Shown: positions 1-9,274, counted from the stretch's first letter. The stretch: 64,000 nucleotides of DNA from Flavobacteriales bacterium (GCA_027067965.1 JAMOUV010000002.1:143022-207021); one strand, 5' to 3'. A program made the numbers and translations. The notes: generated from the sequence alone by a model not told the origin.

Positions 1-131
1 TCTTTTTCGAATCGCTCTACATAAGGCCCGCCGGGCGCAATCCATCCGGAGCGAATGGCTTCTCCGACCATTTGAATTTCTTCGTCGGAAGCCAAGGGTT
101 TATGTAAATATATATATTTGTCCGGAGTCAT
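1..131 (-). CDS. DegT/DnrJ/EryC1/StrS-type aminotransferase, N-terminal fragment
   Basis: Only the first 43 codons lie in the window; the gene runs off the left edge. The ATG is at 131-129. The N-terminus contains a hydrophobic-basic start (KYIYLHKPL), a helix with EEIQMV and then IRSGWIAPGGPYVERFEK. This S-G-W-I/V-A-P-x-G-P stretch is the substrate and PLP-loop entry typical of DegT/DnrJ/EryC1/StrS sugar aminotransferases, which make amino sugars for surface glycans. It lies 14 bp downstream of the DUF2520 gene on the same strand, so they may be co-transcribed. The PLP lysine region is outside the window, so the exact subfamily cannot be given. Confidence 0.8.
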   Translation of the reverse strand, partial: MTPDKYIYLHKPLASDEEIQMVGEAIRSGWIAPGGPYVERFEK

Positions 132-145
132 AATAATTTTAAATT

Positions 146-928
146 TTAGTGATATAATTCCGTAATATATTGAGATAATAGGCGGTAAATATCCGCTTCC
201 GTATTCATGTTGCGGGCCTTAAGCCAATCCAAATGTTTTCGCATGGTTTCCTCGTCTTTTCTTCGTGCCGGGCCGGTTTGAACATCCCGCGGGGAATGAG
301 ATTCCAACCGCTTAACCGTTTCTTTAATAAGCGGAAGGAGATATTTAAAATCAATATTTTCGGTTGAAACTATTTTATCGGCGATGATATACATCAAATT
401 GGAAAAATTATTGGCAAAGACAGCCGCTATATGCAAAACTTTTTTTTGTTCGTCATCTAATTTGAGCACTTCCGGTGTAATTATTCGCGCCAATTTTTCA
501 AGTAGTTGCAGGTCTTTTTTATTGTCGGCATGAATAAACACCGGAATTTCATTCCAATCATAATTGTCTTTCGCCTTATGAAAACTTTGAAGCGGATAAA
601 AATATCCTTTTCGTTTTCCATTGATGGCATCAATAGGCAAAACGCCGGAAGTATGAACCTTCAAGCCGTTAAGACGAGCGATTTTTTTGGAAAATTCTCC
701 GACCACATCATCTTTCAATGCCAAAATATAAATATCAGCAGGAGGTATGGAATTCAAATCGGTATATACCGGAATTTTACCCGAAAACGAATGCAAAAGT
801 TTTTCCGGATGACGATTCCATGCGCCCGTAATTTCAATTTTATCGGGATGTGATAAAAAAACTTTAAGCAAATGCGTAGCCACATTTCCCGCACCAAAGA
901 TGAAAATTTTAATAGCATTCGGGGTCAT
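146..928 (-). CDS. DUF2520 / Rossmann-like (ProC-related) protein
   Basis: The 260-residue protein begins with a Rossmann dinucleotide-binding fold (IFIFGAGNVATHLL, GxGxxA) at residues 8-21. It ends with an all-helical half that carries the family signature TGPARRKDEETMRKHL near residues 218-233, typical of the Rossmann-like plus DUF2520 two-domain family. The fold resembles pyrroline-5-carboxylate reductase or ketopantoate reductase, but the substrate of the family is not established. The start overlaps the end of dnaX by four bases (ATGA), so the two are translationally coupled. Length is normal for the family. The name is well supported by the signature; the function is unknown. Confidence 0.82.
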   Translation of the reverse strand: MTPNAIKIFIFGAGNVATHLLKVFLSHPDKIEITGAWNRHPEKLLHSFSGKIPVYTDLNSIPPADIYILALKDDVVGEFSKKIARLNGLKVHTSGVLPIDAINGKRKGYFYPLQSFHKAKDNYDWNEIPVFIHADNKKDLQLLEKLARIITPEVLKLDDEQKKVLHIAAVFANNFSNLMYIIADKIVSTENIDFKYLLPLIKETVKRLESHSPRDVQTGPARRKDEETMRKHLDWLKARNMNTEADIYRLLSQYITELYH

Positions 929-2682
929 TCCAATTTTAATTTTTGTATTAAATCTTTAATGACAGGATTAATTTCGATTAAGCGCCGGATTCGTTCGGAT
1001 TTCGAATAATAAATGATTTGTTGTTCTTGTTTGGGTTCGGTTTTAATAATTTTAAATTGAATAAAATGATTTTGTAATTTATCTTGCAAAAAGTGCAATA
1101 ATCTCTTCGATATGCTGTTAAATTCTTTGATTGTCAATGTATTATCAAATTCCAATATGATGTTTTTTTCTTGTAAATCCGGCTCGGTATGGGCCAGCAA
1201 GGCAGCCAAACGGGTTTCGCCGTTTTGATTTAATATGGAAACAAATTCTTGCCAAGCACCAAGCAAATCTTCCTGCGTAAAATCTTCATTTAATTTGGTT
1301 TGTTCTTTTTTAACCGGCTTTTGCTTTAATATATTCAATCCCAGAATAGAAGTGTTTTTTTTCGTATTGGGCGGGGTAGGAGAATCGGAAGATGCAGTGG
1401 TATTAACCGTTTTATTTTGCGAATGCTCGTTTATTTTTTCACGGTTGTCTTGGCCGGAAATTTCTTCGGCTTCGGATTCCGGTTGTGTGGACATGTCTTT
1501 TGATTCGTCATTGCCCGTCGAGGTATAAACTTCTTTTTTTTCTTCGACTTTACCGGAAATTAGCGGCTGAAATTCATTGACTTTAGGTAAACCGGAATTA
1601 GGATTCGCCGTTAAAGTTTTTTTTTTATAATCCTTTATCGAATTTAAGATTTTCAATAAACCCAATTCGGTTAATAACAAAGGATTTTGAGACATTTTAT
1701 AATCCAAATCCGCTTGTACGAGGATATCGATAGCGCTTGTAAGTGTTTCTTCGTCAAAATAACCTGCCTGTGCTTTATAGCGTTGTTTTATTTCGTCACT
1801 TTGTTCGAGCAATGCAATGGTTTCGGGATGTTTGGCGATGAGCAGATCCCGAAAATGTGAAGTTAATCCGCCGATAAAGAAGTGAATATCAACCCCTTCG
1901 GTAACCAGTTTATTAAAATATTGAAGTAAAGCGGTAATATCCCGTTTGTGAATCAAGTCGATGATATCAAAATAGATATCGAAATCGAGAATACCCAAAT
2001 GGTTTGCCACCAAGGAGCGGGTAATTTTTTCTTCGCCCAAACTCACAATTTTATCAAAAGCGGATAATGCATCACGCAATGCACCGTCGGCTTTTCGGGC
2101 AATCAAATATAAGGCGTCTTCGTCTGCTTCAATATCTTCCCATTGCGCGATTTTCTTTAAGTGATTCTTTATATCGGTAATGCTAATCCTTTTAAAATCA
2201 AATATTTGGCATCGCGACAGAATCGTGGCAGGAATTTTATGTTTTTCGGTTGTAGCCAAAATAAATATGGCATGTTCGGGAGGTTCTTCCAATGTTTTTA
2301 GAAAAGCATTGAAGGCCTGATTACTCAACATATGGACCTCGTCGATGATGTAAACTTTATATTTGGCCACTTGAGGCGGAATACGCACTTGTTCGATAAG
2401 TTCTCGAATATCATCGACGGAATTGTTGGAAGCCGCATCGAGTTCGAAAATATTGAAAGATAGATCTTGATCGGGGTCGTCCAGGAATTCTTTATTCACT
2501 TCGCGGGCCATTATTCTTGCACAACTTGTTTTGCCCACCCCGCGCGGACCTGTAAATAAAAGGGCTTGCGCCAAACGTTTTTGTTCAATGGCTTTTTTAA
2601 GGATATTCGTAACCGCATGTTGTCCGACTACTTCGTCGAATGTTTTGGGGCGATATTTTCTTGCCGATACAATGTATGCCAT
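925..2682 (-). CDS. dnaX: DNA polymerase III subunit gamma/tau
   Basis: This is the clamp-loader ATPase of the replisome. The 585-residue protein opens with the DnaX signature ARKYRPKTFDEVVGQ, a Walker A motif GPRGVGKTS at about residues 45-53, a DEVH Walker B and the sensor FILATTEKHKIPATILSRCQ. The tau-type C-terminal part (about 370-585) is low-complexity followed by a charged domain. The cysteines that form the zinc module in E. coli DnaX are missing. The segment between the P-loop helix and FNIFELDAASNN is short and acidic, which I recall as usual in Flavobacteriia. It overlaps the DUF2520 gene by four bases. Confidence 0.96.
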   Translation of the reverse strand: MAYIVSARKYRPKTFDEVVGQHAVTNILKKAIEQKRLAQALLFTGPRGVGKTSCARIMAREVNKEFLDDPDQDLSFNIFELDAASNNSVDDIRELIEQVRIPPQVAKYKVYIIDEVHMLSNQAFNAFLKTLEEPPEHAIFILATTEKHKIPATILSRCQIFDFKRISITDIKNHLKKIAQWEDIEADEDALYLIARKADGALRDALSAFDKIVSLGEEKITRSLVANHLGILDFDIYFDIIDLIHKRDITALLQYFNKLVTEGVDIHFFIGGLTSHFRDLLIAKHPETIALLEQSDEIKQRYKAQAGYFDEETLTSAIDILVQADLDYKMSQNPLLLTELGLLKILNSIKDYKKKTLTANPNSGLPKVNEFQPLISGKVEEKKEVYTSTGNDESKDMSTQPESEAEEISGQDNREKINEHSQNKTVNTTASSDSPTPPNTKKNTSILGLNILKQKPVKKEQTKLNEDFTQEDLLGAWQEFVSILNQNGETRLAALLAHTEPDLQEKNIILEFDNTLTIKEFNSISKRLLHFLQDKLQNHFIQFKIIKTEPKQEQQIIYYSKSERIRRLIEINPVIKDLIQKLKLE

Positions 2683-2872
2683 TTTCCAATCAATTCAAGC
2701 AAATATAAGAAATAGCATGGAGTTATTCAAAATACTATATGATTAATGAAGCATCCAATTGTTTGAAAAAAATTTGAGCTTGATTAATTAGGGTTATGAA
2801 TAGGAATAATTTCTTACCTCATATTATACTTACTAATAAACATCACATTATAAGACCGAATTCTTAAAATTA

Positions 2873-3007
2873 ATGGAAAACACCGGAAAAATCATTTTAA
2901 AAACTCCGGTGAAATCCATCAATATCTTATCCGACTTACGACAAACCGGTTATATTTCTCTTCATTCCGTAAAAGAAAAAAAGTATGATGTATTATGGAT
3001 TAATTAA
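2873..3007 (+). CDS. possible small protein, 44 aa
   Basis: The 320-base gap between dnaX and the BtuG-like gene holds one plausible small reading frame of 44 codons. It starts at an ATG preceded by an A/T-rich stretch and ends in a TAA that overlaps the convergent BtuG-like stop codon. The product is basic and mixed in composition (MENTGKIILKTPVKSINI at its start, YDVLWIN at its end). No ribosome-binding site or recognised domain is visible. It could be chance, or the tail of an older gene, because the frame stays open for about 11 codons upstream of the ATG. The rest of the gap shows nothing else. Confidence 0.3.
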   Translation: MENTGKIILKTPVKSINILSDLRQTGYISLHSVKEKKYDVLWIN

Positions 3008-4098
3008 AAATTCTGTGCCACGTCATTGGGCAAATATCCCGTTCGAAATTCGCCGATTTGATTCAATGTATTCATATCGAATACAAAAACTTTTCCGGGT
3101 GAAACATAATCCACTGCATCCATAATAAATAATTTATCATCTATAATTTTCATGCCATAAGGATTTTGAACGATACCGTTTAAATCCAATACCATACGGG
3201 ATGCATCGAATACGGGCGACTGAATGGAGATTTTATAAAGTCCGGTGCCGTAAATTATATATAAATTATCATCTTTAATTGCCATTAAACGGGGATGATT
3301 GGTTGTGCCCAAATCTATGCTTTCTACTACGTTGTCCGTTACGGGATTAATTCTAATTAATTTTCCTGCCGTTTCATTACCAGTCCAGGCGGCATTACCC
3401 GAACACAAGACCCAAAGGTTATCATGGGAATCGCTTACAATGGCCGACGGTCTGTCCCCTACAGTGATTTCTCCGATTTTCGAATGTCCGGCAGGGTCAA
3501 TGATCAAAACTTTATTATGCGAAGTATTTACGCCGGGAACCAACACATAAAGTTTTCCTCCGTGATAAAGCATTCTTTCGGGACCGGTTTCCACATGTAA
3601 GGTATCTACGACTACATCATTTTCCAAATCGACCCATGCCAAAAAATCGTCGTCCACATCTTGCCAATTGGCATCAAAAAGTTCACCCCAATTAGAAACT
3701 ACCGCATATCGGGTACTTATTCTTTCCATATAGCGCGGCTTGATAATATATGAACTAATAATTCCCTTTTTTTTCATTTTCCATCTGTGGGCCACTATGA
3801 TTCTGTCCGAATTATTAATTAAAAAATATGCTTTGTCGTCCGTTGTAAATACGGATTGGGCCACATCGCCCAATAATTCATTGTTTACTTTATAATATAT
3901 GCTATCTTCGGTTCCCGAAAAATCTTTTTTAATAAAGGAAACACTCGCGTTATCATGCATGAATTGTCCTTCGTTTAATATCAGATAACCTCCGTCATAA
4001 TCACCACGTGGCGGAATCGGCTCGGGTTCTTTACAGCGACTCGCTAAACTCAAAATTGCCAAGATAATTGCATAGAATTTAAAAATTTTGTTTTTCAT
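3004..4098 (-). CDS. BtuG-like surface lipoprotein, YncE/DUF5074-type beta-propeller
   Basis: The 364-residue protein has an N-terminal hydrophobic segment ending in SRCKEPEPIPP. This looks like a lipoprotein signal with an imperfect lipobox (Arg before the Cys). It then has repeated beta-propeller blades of the YncE/DUF5074 type (GGYLILNEGQF, RPSAIVSDSHDNLWVLCSG, NPYGMKIIDDKLFIMD). In Bacteroides, BtuG is a seven-bladed propeller lipoprotein that captures vitamin B12 on the cell surface and hands it to BtuB. Here the gene directly follows a TonB receptor (20-base overlap) in a transcript headed by a cobalamin riboswitch, which strongly suggests that role. The assignment rests on context plus fold, not on ligand residues. 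Confidence 0.8.
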   Translation of the reverse strand: MKNKIFKFYAIILAILSLASRCKEPEPIPPRGDYDGGYLILNEGQFMHDNASVSFIKKDFSGTEDSIYYKVNNELLGDVAQSVFTTDDKAYFLINNSDRIIVAHRWKMKKKGIISSYIIKPRYMERISTRYAVVSNWGELFDANWQDVDDDFLAWVDLENDVVVDTLHVETGPERMLYHGGKLYVLVPGVNTSHNKVLIIDPAGHSKIGEITVGDRPSAIVSDSHDNLWVLCSGNAAWTGNETAGKLIRINPVTDNVVESIDLGTTNHPRLMAIKDDNLYIIYGTGLYKISIQSPVFDASRMVLDLNGIVQNPYGMKIIDDKLFIMDAVDYVSPGKVFVFDMNTLNQIGEFRTGYLPNDVAQNF

Positions 4099-5920
4099 AA
4101 TTAAGATTTTTATTGATTTGATATTTTATATTCCAAGAAAATTGCCGCCCGGGCATAGGATGCGAGGGCATAAGTTCATAATATGTATTAAATAGATTTT
4201 TTATTTCGAAAAGCATGACTATATTTTTAAAATGATACTCCAATCCGATATGATGTAAATGATGACCGTTTACCATACTGTAATGTTGCGGATCGGTATA
4301 ATAATGACTTTGATATCTAAACGAATAATATAATGAAAATATTGAATAAGTGAATGAGGTTTTCATGAAAGCGTTAATTAACGGCGTGTATATCAATTGT
4401 TTGCCGGTTTGGTCATCGAGTACGCGGTTATATGAAATTTCGCCTTTCAAAGATACTTTAAAGGATGGCGTGTTGAAAATTTTCCCGGCTCCCCATTCAA
4501 ATCCATGGGCGGTCACACTCTGAATATTTTCCGGCGACCAAAAACCGTTTTTACCGGGTCGCCATTTAATCAAATTCCGGGCATGTTTGTAATAAATATC
4601 GAATTGCATATATAATCCGTTTTTTGAAAACATTTGGGTCAGTTCCCATTCCGTATTGGTTTCGGGAAGTAAATCGGGATTTCCGCCCGGAATCCAGAAC
4701 ATGTCGTTAAAAGTGGGTATTTTATAGTTTTTGGTTATAGCCGTATTAATTTGATAAAATTTGAAAGGTTTCCATTGCCACTGCAAAAAATAAACCCATG
4801 GTAAATTAAAATACGTGGAAATATTTTTTCTGATACCCGTATGAAAGGAATTGGTTTTGAGATTGTATTGCAATCCGCCCAGAAATTTTTCTTCGTTTAT
4901 AATTTTTTCATCAAAATTTCGGGTTTTCCCGGAAATACGGTTATATTCTGCTTCGATGTATAATTTAATGCCCGGCGTGATTTGTTTTCTGACAGCCGTT
5001 TTAAAGACCCGGGTAACAGCCGTACCTTCTCCGGCAATTCCTAGATTTATATGATGAAAATAGCGATAGATTTCTTTGATTTGAGCGGCTTGCAAGTTCA
5101 ATCGATAGGTCGGCCCTGTATACTGATAATCCAAGGCATAACGGTAATTCAAATCGATTAATTTGGCCCGGGAACTTGTGGTTAGAGTAGGGGGCAAATT
5201 CCTGTCGGTGAATGAATTATATACATGAAAACCCAATAGATGATGCCGGTGTTTAAAACTATAGTCCAATAGGTAATCATTCTTAAAAATCTCGGCATTT
5301 TCGTTGATAAAATGATACTTCGATGCGATATAATGATTTTTATCTTTTTGATAATATATGCCGGTTTTCAGAAAATGTTTTCCATTGGAAAGTTGAACAA
5401 TGGCGGTTGGATTAATATTTCCAAACTGACTACCCGAATATTTAAAAACGGCATGGAAATGGTTAGTAAATTCGGCCGGATTTTCTAACGAAACACTTCC
5501 TGCAACGGCTCCCGAACCATAAAATACGGATGCGCCGCCTTTATTGATTCGTATAAGCCGAAATAATTCCGGCGTCAGGGTATTTAAATCCGTTTGGCCG
5601 TTAAACGGAGAATTTAAAGGCATTCCGTTCCAAAGAATTTGCACATGCGAAGGGGATGAACCTCTAATACTTATACCGGCCGTCATGCCGCGTCCATATT
5701 CCCGTATTTGAAAAGAAGTATGGTCCAATAAAGTTTCTGCCAACCGACCCTTTAATTCATGTCGGGTGTTGTTAAAAATATAGAGCGAATCCGGGGTGGT
5801 AAATATCGATTTCCAATTGAATAAATAAACCGTTTCGAGTGTATCCGTTTGAATTTTTCCTGTTTGTGCGTAAACGGAGAATCCGAGTAGTAATAATATG
5901 TAGTTTAAAATATGTTTCAT
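4079..5920 (-). CDS. btuB: BtuB-like TonB-dependent cobalamin receptor
   Basis: The 613-residue protein has a signal peptide (first ~18 residues, ending near VYAQ). A TonB plug domain follows (GRLAETLLDHTSFQIREYG, then ISIRGSSPSHVQILWNGMPLN and a GSGAVAGSVSLENP motif near residues 120-150). The remainder is a ~450-residue beta-barrel ending in an aromatic-rich strand. It imports a ligand across the outer membrane using TonB energy. The cobalamin aptamer in its leader identifies B12 or a corrinoid as the likely ligand. The gene overlaps the downstream BtuG-like gene. The ATG is chosen because the Shine-Dalgarno-like hairpin lies just upstream. Confidence 0.88.
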   Translation of the reverse strand: MKHILNYILLLLGFSVYAQTGKIQTDTLETVYLFNWKSIFTTPDSLYIFNNTRHELKGRLAETLLDHTSFQIREYGRGMTAGISIRGSSPSHVQILWNGMPLNSPFNGQTDLNTLTPELFRLIRINKGGASVFYGSGAVAGSVSLENPAEFTNHFHAVFKYSGSQFGNINPTAIVQLSNGKHFLKTGIYYQKDKNHYIASKYHFINENAEIFKNDYLLDYSFKHRHHLLGFHVYNSFTDRNLPPTLTTSSRAKLIDLNYRYALDYQYTGPTYRLNLQAAQIKEIYRYFHHINLGIAGEGTAVTRVFKTAVRKQITPGIKLYIEAEYNRISGKTRNFDEKIINEEKFLGGLQYNLKTNSFHTGIRKNISTYFNLPWVYFLQWQWKPFKFYQINTAITKNYKIPTFNDMFWIPGGNPDLLPETNTEWELTQMFSKNGLYMQFDIYYKHARNLIKWRPGKNGFWSPENIQSVTAHGFEWGAGKIFNTPSFKVSLKGEISYNRVLDDQTGKQLIYTPLINAFMKTSFTYSIFSLYYSFRYQSHYYTDPQHYSMVNGHHLHHIGLEYHFKNIVMLFEIKNLFNTYYELMPSHPMPGRQFSWNIKYQINKNLNYEKQNF

Positions 5921-5927
5921 TTGTCCG

Positions 5928-5948
5928 GAACCTTTCCTCCGAAGGTTC
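5928..5948 (-). promoter_or_regulatory. hairpin presenting the btuB Shine-Dalgarno sequence
   Basis: In the transcript a 7-bp stem (GAACCTT with AAGGTTC) encloses a loop CGGAGGA that contains the purine-rich ribosome-binding site. It lies between the cobalamin aptamer and the start codon at 5920. This matches the position of the expression-platform stem-loop in cobalamin riboswitches, whose loop kisses an aptamer loop. A candidate partner is the CCUU of the hairpin loop near 6014-6028, which could pair with GAGG (one G-U). The fold and the loop pairing are inferences from base pairing. Confidence 0.65.
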
Positions 5949-5965
5949 AGTTTTTATGACATGAA

Positions 5966-6125
5966 GGACTCAGCAGGTCTCCTGGCTTACCGCATACCGC
6001 CGGCGCCTTCCCATTCGTCTAAGGCGAACAGTGGCATGATGCCGTCGGCTATTACGGATCACAGTTGCGGGGACAGCCCGGGATTTGCACCCGGTTCCCT
6101 TTTAATCCCTTTCGGAACTGAATCC
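5966..6125 (-). promoter_or_regulatory. cobalamin (B12) riboswitch aptamer
   Basis: The minus-strand RNA contains the diagnostic elements in order. These are GGTGCAAATCC followed by GGCTGTCCCCGCAACTGT, then the B12 box GCCACTG, then GGGAAGGCGC, then AAGCCAGGAGACCTGC. An 8-bp closing stem P1 can form between GGATTCAG at 6125-6118 and CTGAGTCC at 5973-5966. The element controls the BtuB/BtuG-like pair, most likely at translation through the ribosome-binding-site hairpin just downstream. A 62-codon plus-strand reading frame in the same place is spurious. Confidence 0.97.
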
Positions 6126-6129
6126 GGAA

Positions 6130-6158
6130 CAAATATACAATTTTTTTGAAATTTCAAA
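6130..6158 (-). promoter_or_regulatory. promoter of the btuB riboswitch transcript
   Basis: A -33 element TTTG and a -7 element TATATTTG are separated by 17 bases, an exact match to the Bacteroidota consensus. The expected start of transcription falls at about 6125, the first base of riboswitch stem P1. The agreement between promoter and aptamer boundary supports both calls. Confidence 0.75.
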
Positions 6159-6249
6159 TACGATATATTCCCTCATGCCACTTAAAAAAAACTTACTCCA
6201 CTTGCGTTTGACTTATTCGATCAATTTGATTATTTTAGTAATTTGGCAT

Positions 6250-6267
6250 TATATTTTTAAAAATATA
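6250..6267. promoter_or_regulatory. 18-bp A/T palindrome upstream of a TonB receptor gene
   Basis: TATATTTTTAAAAATATA is a perfect palindrome ending 26 bases before the start codon at 6294. It could be an operator or simply A/T-rich promoter sequence. No clear TAnnTTTG element was placed with confidence for this gene. Confidence 0.3.
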
Positions 6268-6293
6268 TTGAATAGATTTACGTTATTGGTTAT

Positions 6294-8744
6294 ATGAAAA
6301 ATTTATTATTGCTGGGCTTTATTATTCCTTTTCTTTCTTTTTCCCAAAAAGTCGAAATCAAAGGGAAGGTAACCGATGAACATAAAGACCCCGTACGGGA
6401 TGTTCACATCTATACCTCATCTAAGAAAAGCGGCACGGTTACCGATTCCAAAGGACTATTTTCGATTATGCTCCCTTCAGGTACACATAAATTATTCTTT
6501 TCACATCTAGCATATGAAACCAAAGCAGTCGATATTGAAGCGGTTCCGGGTAAATCGATTTATTTAAATATTACACTTAAAAGAAAACAAGAAAATATAG
6601 AAGAAGTTGTTATTTCGGGAAAAACACGTGGAGAAAACGAAGGAGCCGTAAAAATCAACCGAAAAATACTGGAAATTGTACCCGTCATAACGCCGGGTGT
6701 CAAGTCGGTATTATTAAGTTTGCCATCCGTCACCCAATTAGACGAATTGAGCTCGCAATATTTGGTAAGAGGCGGTAATTATGATGAAAACGCCGTATTC
6801 ATAAACGGCATTGAAGTTTTCAGACCTTATTTAACAAGAAGCGGACGACAAGAAGGTTTAAATATCGTTAATCCCGACTTAATTGAAAATTTATATTTCT
6901 ACGCCGGCGGATTCCCCGTTAGTAAAGGAAATAAGCTTTCGTCGGTCTTGGATATTCGGTATCGCCAGCCGGATGAAAATTTATATAAATTCTCCGCCGG
7001 CTTAACAGGCGGCCAATTTTCTTTTTTTCGTCATTCGAACAGGATAAAAGCATTAGGCGGCATTCGTTATTTAAATAATACTTTATTGGTAAAAAGCATG
7101 GAAGGTGATGCGGAATTCCGGCCTTCATTCGCCGATCTGAGTAGTTTATTCATTTATGAAACTCCCGGACATTTCCGCTACGAATGGTTGACTTACATCT
7201 CATTTACCGATTATAAATTCATGCCTTTTTCCAAGCAAACCAATTTCGGCACATTTGCCGATAGCCGGTCATTATTTATTAACTACGACGGACAGGAAAA
7301 AGATCGGTTTCATTCCCAATTTTCAGCTCTTAAAACCACATTTACGCCATCACATAACAGAATATTTACTTGGATAAACAGTTTTTATCATTCCGCCGAA
7401 CGCGAATATTTTGATATGCTGGCATCCTATTTTATCGGTGAACCCAATACGGATTTATCGGACGACAATTACGGCGACCCGATCAATTTGACGGCCTTGG
7501 GACAGCAACTTGAACATGCTCGAAACGATCTGGATGCATTGATTTATAAGTCATTTCTTAAATATAAAAACAAAACTTCCCGTAAATTTACGTGGGAAAC
7601 GGGCATATCGATTTCTTTCGAAAATATTAGAGATCGCATTAATGAGTATCAAGTAATCGATTCGGCGGGCTTTGCCATTCTTCCGCCTCAAAGTGATTTT
7701 CATCCCAATGAACCTTACGAAAGCGATACCTTTCCCGTCTTACCGTTTATGCGCATCAAAAGCGACAGATTGAATCATTTATTAAAATACGGCGGGTATA
7801 TTCAAACCGAAACAAAATTTGATTGGCATAAATGGAAAATTGAAATTTTGGCGGGAATATTAAGCGAGCAATGGCTGATAAAAAATCGAACGGATAACCA
7901 AACCGGATTTGGAACGGCCGTAAGTCCGCGATTATTAATTCGATTGAGTCCGATAAGCGATATGCGTCATCATTTTCGTTTGAATGCGGGACTTTATATG
8001 CAACCGCCTGCATATAGAGAATTTAGAGATTTCGAAGGAAATATCAATGTACATGTAAAGGCCCAAAAGGCATGGAATTTTTCATTGGCTCACCAATTTA
8101 GTTTTCATTTGAAAAAATTTCCGTTTAAATTATCTTCCGAAATTTATTACCGACATTTATATGATGTAAATCCTTTTAAAATAGATAATATCCGCATTCG
8201 ATATGCCGGAAAAAATAATGCCGTGGCTTATGCCTACGGAGCCGAAATGCAAATTTATGCAGAATTATTGCCCGAAACACCCTCATGGTTGAGTATATCT
8301 TACATGAAAACACAAGAAAATATTGAAGGTCGGGGCTTTATTCCACGACCAACCGATCAGCGATTCAAAATGGCCTTGATGTTTCAAGATTACGTACCCG
8401 GCATGCCTTTTTTAAAAATGTATTTGAATAATGTATTTGCAACGGGTATGCCAACCGGCGCACCGCTATATGCCGATCCTTATCAATTGCAATTTCGCAC
8501 CAGAAATTATTGGCGAACGGACATAGGTTTGTATTACGAATTGACGGCTAATCCGAGAAATAAAAAAATCAACAAACATTTTAAAACATTTAGCGTGGGC
8601 GTTGAAATCATTAATACTTTCGACCGGAGAAATTCCGTTTCCAATTTATGGATTCGCGAAATATATTCAAAAAAGATGATGGGCGTCCCCAATTATATGA
8701 CCGGAAGAATTTTTAATTTTAAAATAAAAATGAGTTTTATATGA
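6294..8744 (+). CDS. TonB-dependent receptor with carboxypeptidase-regulatory-like N-terminal domain
   Basis: The 816-residue outer-membrane protein has a signal peptide (to about residue 18). A CarboxypepD_reg-like domain follows (EIKGKVTDEHKDPVRDVHIY, residues ~21-95). Next come a plug domain (SLPSVTQLDELSSQYLVRGGNYDENAVFINGIEVF, about 145-180) and a long barrel. The architecture is common in Bacteroidota for receptors of unknown ligand; it is shorter than SusC proteins and has no SusD partner here. Its stop overlaps the start of aroK by four bases. The ligand cannot be told from sequence. Confidence 0.88.
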   Translation: MKNLLLLGFIIPFLSFSQKVEIKGKVTDEHKDPVRDVHIYTSSKKSGTVTDSKGLFSIMLPSGTHKLFFSHLAYETKAVDIEAVPGKSIYLNITLKRKQENIEEVVISGKTRGENEGAVKINRKILEIVPVITPGVKSVLLSLPSVTQLDELSSQYLVRGGNYDENAVFINGIEVFRPYLTRSGRQEGLNIVNPDLIENLYFYAGGFPVSKGNKLSSVLDIRYRQPDENLYKFSAGLTGGQFSFFRHSNRIKALGGIRYLNNTLLVKSMEGDAEFRPSFADLSSLFIYETPGHFRYEWLTYISFTDYKFMPFSKQTNFGTFADSRSLFINYDGQEKDRFHSQFSALKTTFTPSHNRIFTWINSFYHSAEREYFDMLASYFIGEPNTDLSDDNYGDPINLTALGQQLEHARNDLDALIYKSFLKYKNKTSRKFTWETGISISFENIRDRINEYQVIDSAGFAILPPQSDFHPNEPYESDTFPVLPFMRIKSDRLNHLLKYGGYIQTETKFDWHKWKIEILAGILSEQWLIKNRTDNQTGFGTAVSPRLLIRLSPISDMRHHFRLNAGLYMQPPAYREFRDFEGNINVHVKAQKAWNFSLAHQFSFHLKKFPFKLSSEIYYRHLYDVNPFKIDNIRIRYAGKNNAVAYAYGAEMQIYAELLPETPSWLSISYMKTQENIEGRGFIPRPTDQRFKMALMFQDYVPGMPFLKMYLNNVFATGMPTGAPLYADPYQLQFRTRNYWRTDIGLYYELTANPRNKKINKHFKTFSVGVEIINTFDRRNSVSNLWIREIYSKKMMGVPNYMTGRIFNFKIKMSFI

Positions 8745-9274
8745 TTATTGCGCTTACAGGTTATATGGGAAGCGGAAAATCGACTATCGGATATCTTGTA
8801 GCCGAAAAATTAAATATGCCGTTTATCGATTTGGATGAATATATTGAAAAAAATTTCGGATTTAAACCGGGAGATCTCATAAGGGTTTTTGGCGAAGAAT
8901 TTTTTAGAAAAATCGAACGGCAGGCCCTGAAATTCATTTTGGAAAAATATCCGGACCAAGATATAATTATTGCCTTGGGAGGAGGTACATTTGTGCAAGC
9001 GGAAAATAAAGCATTACTTCAACAAAAGGCATTAAACGTCTTCATTGACACTCCGTTTGAGAAAATTTTATCAAATATCAAAAATAATGAAGGAATACGC
9101 CCGCTTTTGATTAAAAACAAGAAGAAAGAACTCGACAGGAGCGCTATCCATGCCCATTATAATCAACGATTGGCCCATTATCGGCAAGCCGATATTATTT
9201 TTAATAATCACTACGACAAAATTCCTCATGCCGCTCATGTCCTTTATGATATTTTAAAACCTTACATCTCATGA
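8741..9274 (+). CDS. aroK: shikimate kinase
   Basis: The 177-residue protein phosphorylates shikimate in aromatic amino acid synthesis. It shows the Walker A GYMGSGKST at residues 7-15, the shikimate-binding DLDEYIEKNFG at about 31-41, FRKIER near 58-63, the GGGTF motif at about 80-84, and RPLL in the lid. Length is normal. It overlaps the upstream TonB receptor gene and the downstream tcdA by four bases each, so all three are translated from one message. Confidence 0.95.
   Translation: MIIALTGYMGSGKSTIGYLVAEKLNMPFIDLDEYIEKNFGFKPGDLIRVFGEEFFRKIERQALKFILEKYPDQDIIIALGGGTFVQAENKALLQQKALNVFIDTPFEKILSNIKNNEGIRPLLIKNKKKELDRSAIHAHYNQRLAHYRQADIIFNNHYDKIPHAAHVLYDILKPYIS

Noticed and set aside
925..2682. 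Loss of the zinc module in DnaX as a novelty
   Set aside because: I recall the same short acidic replacement in other Flavobacteriia, so it is a lineage trait.
5961..6149. 62-codon plus-strand reading frame upstream of the TonB receptor
   Set aside because: It lies entirely within the cobalamin riboswitch on the other strand.
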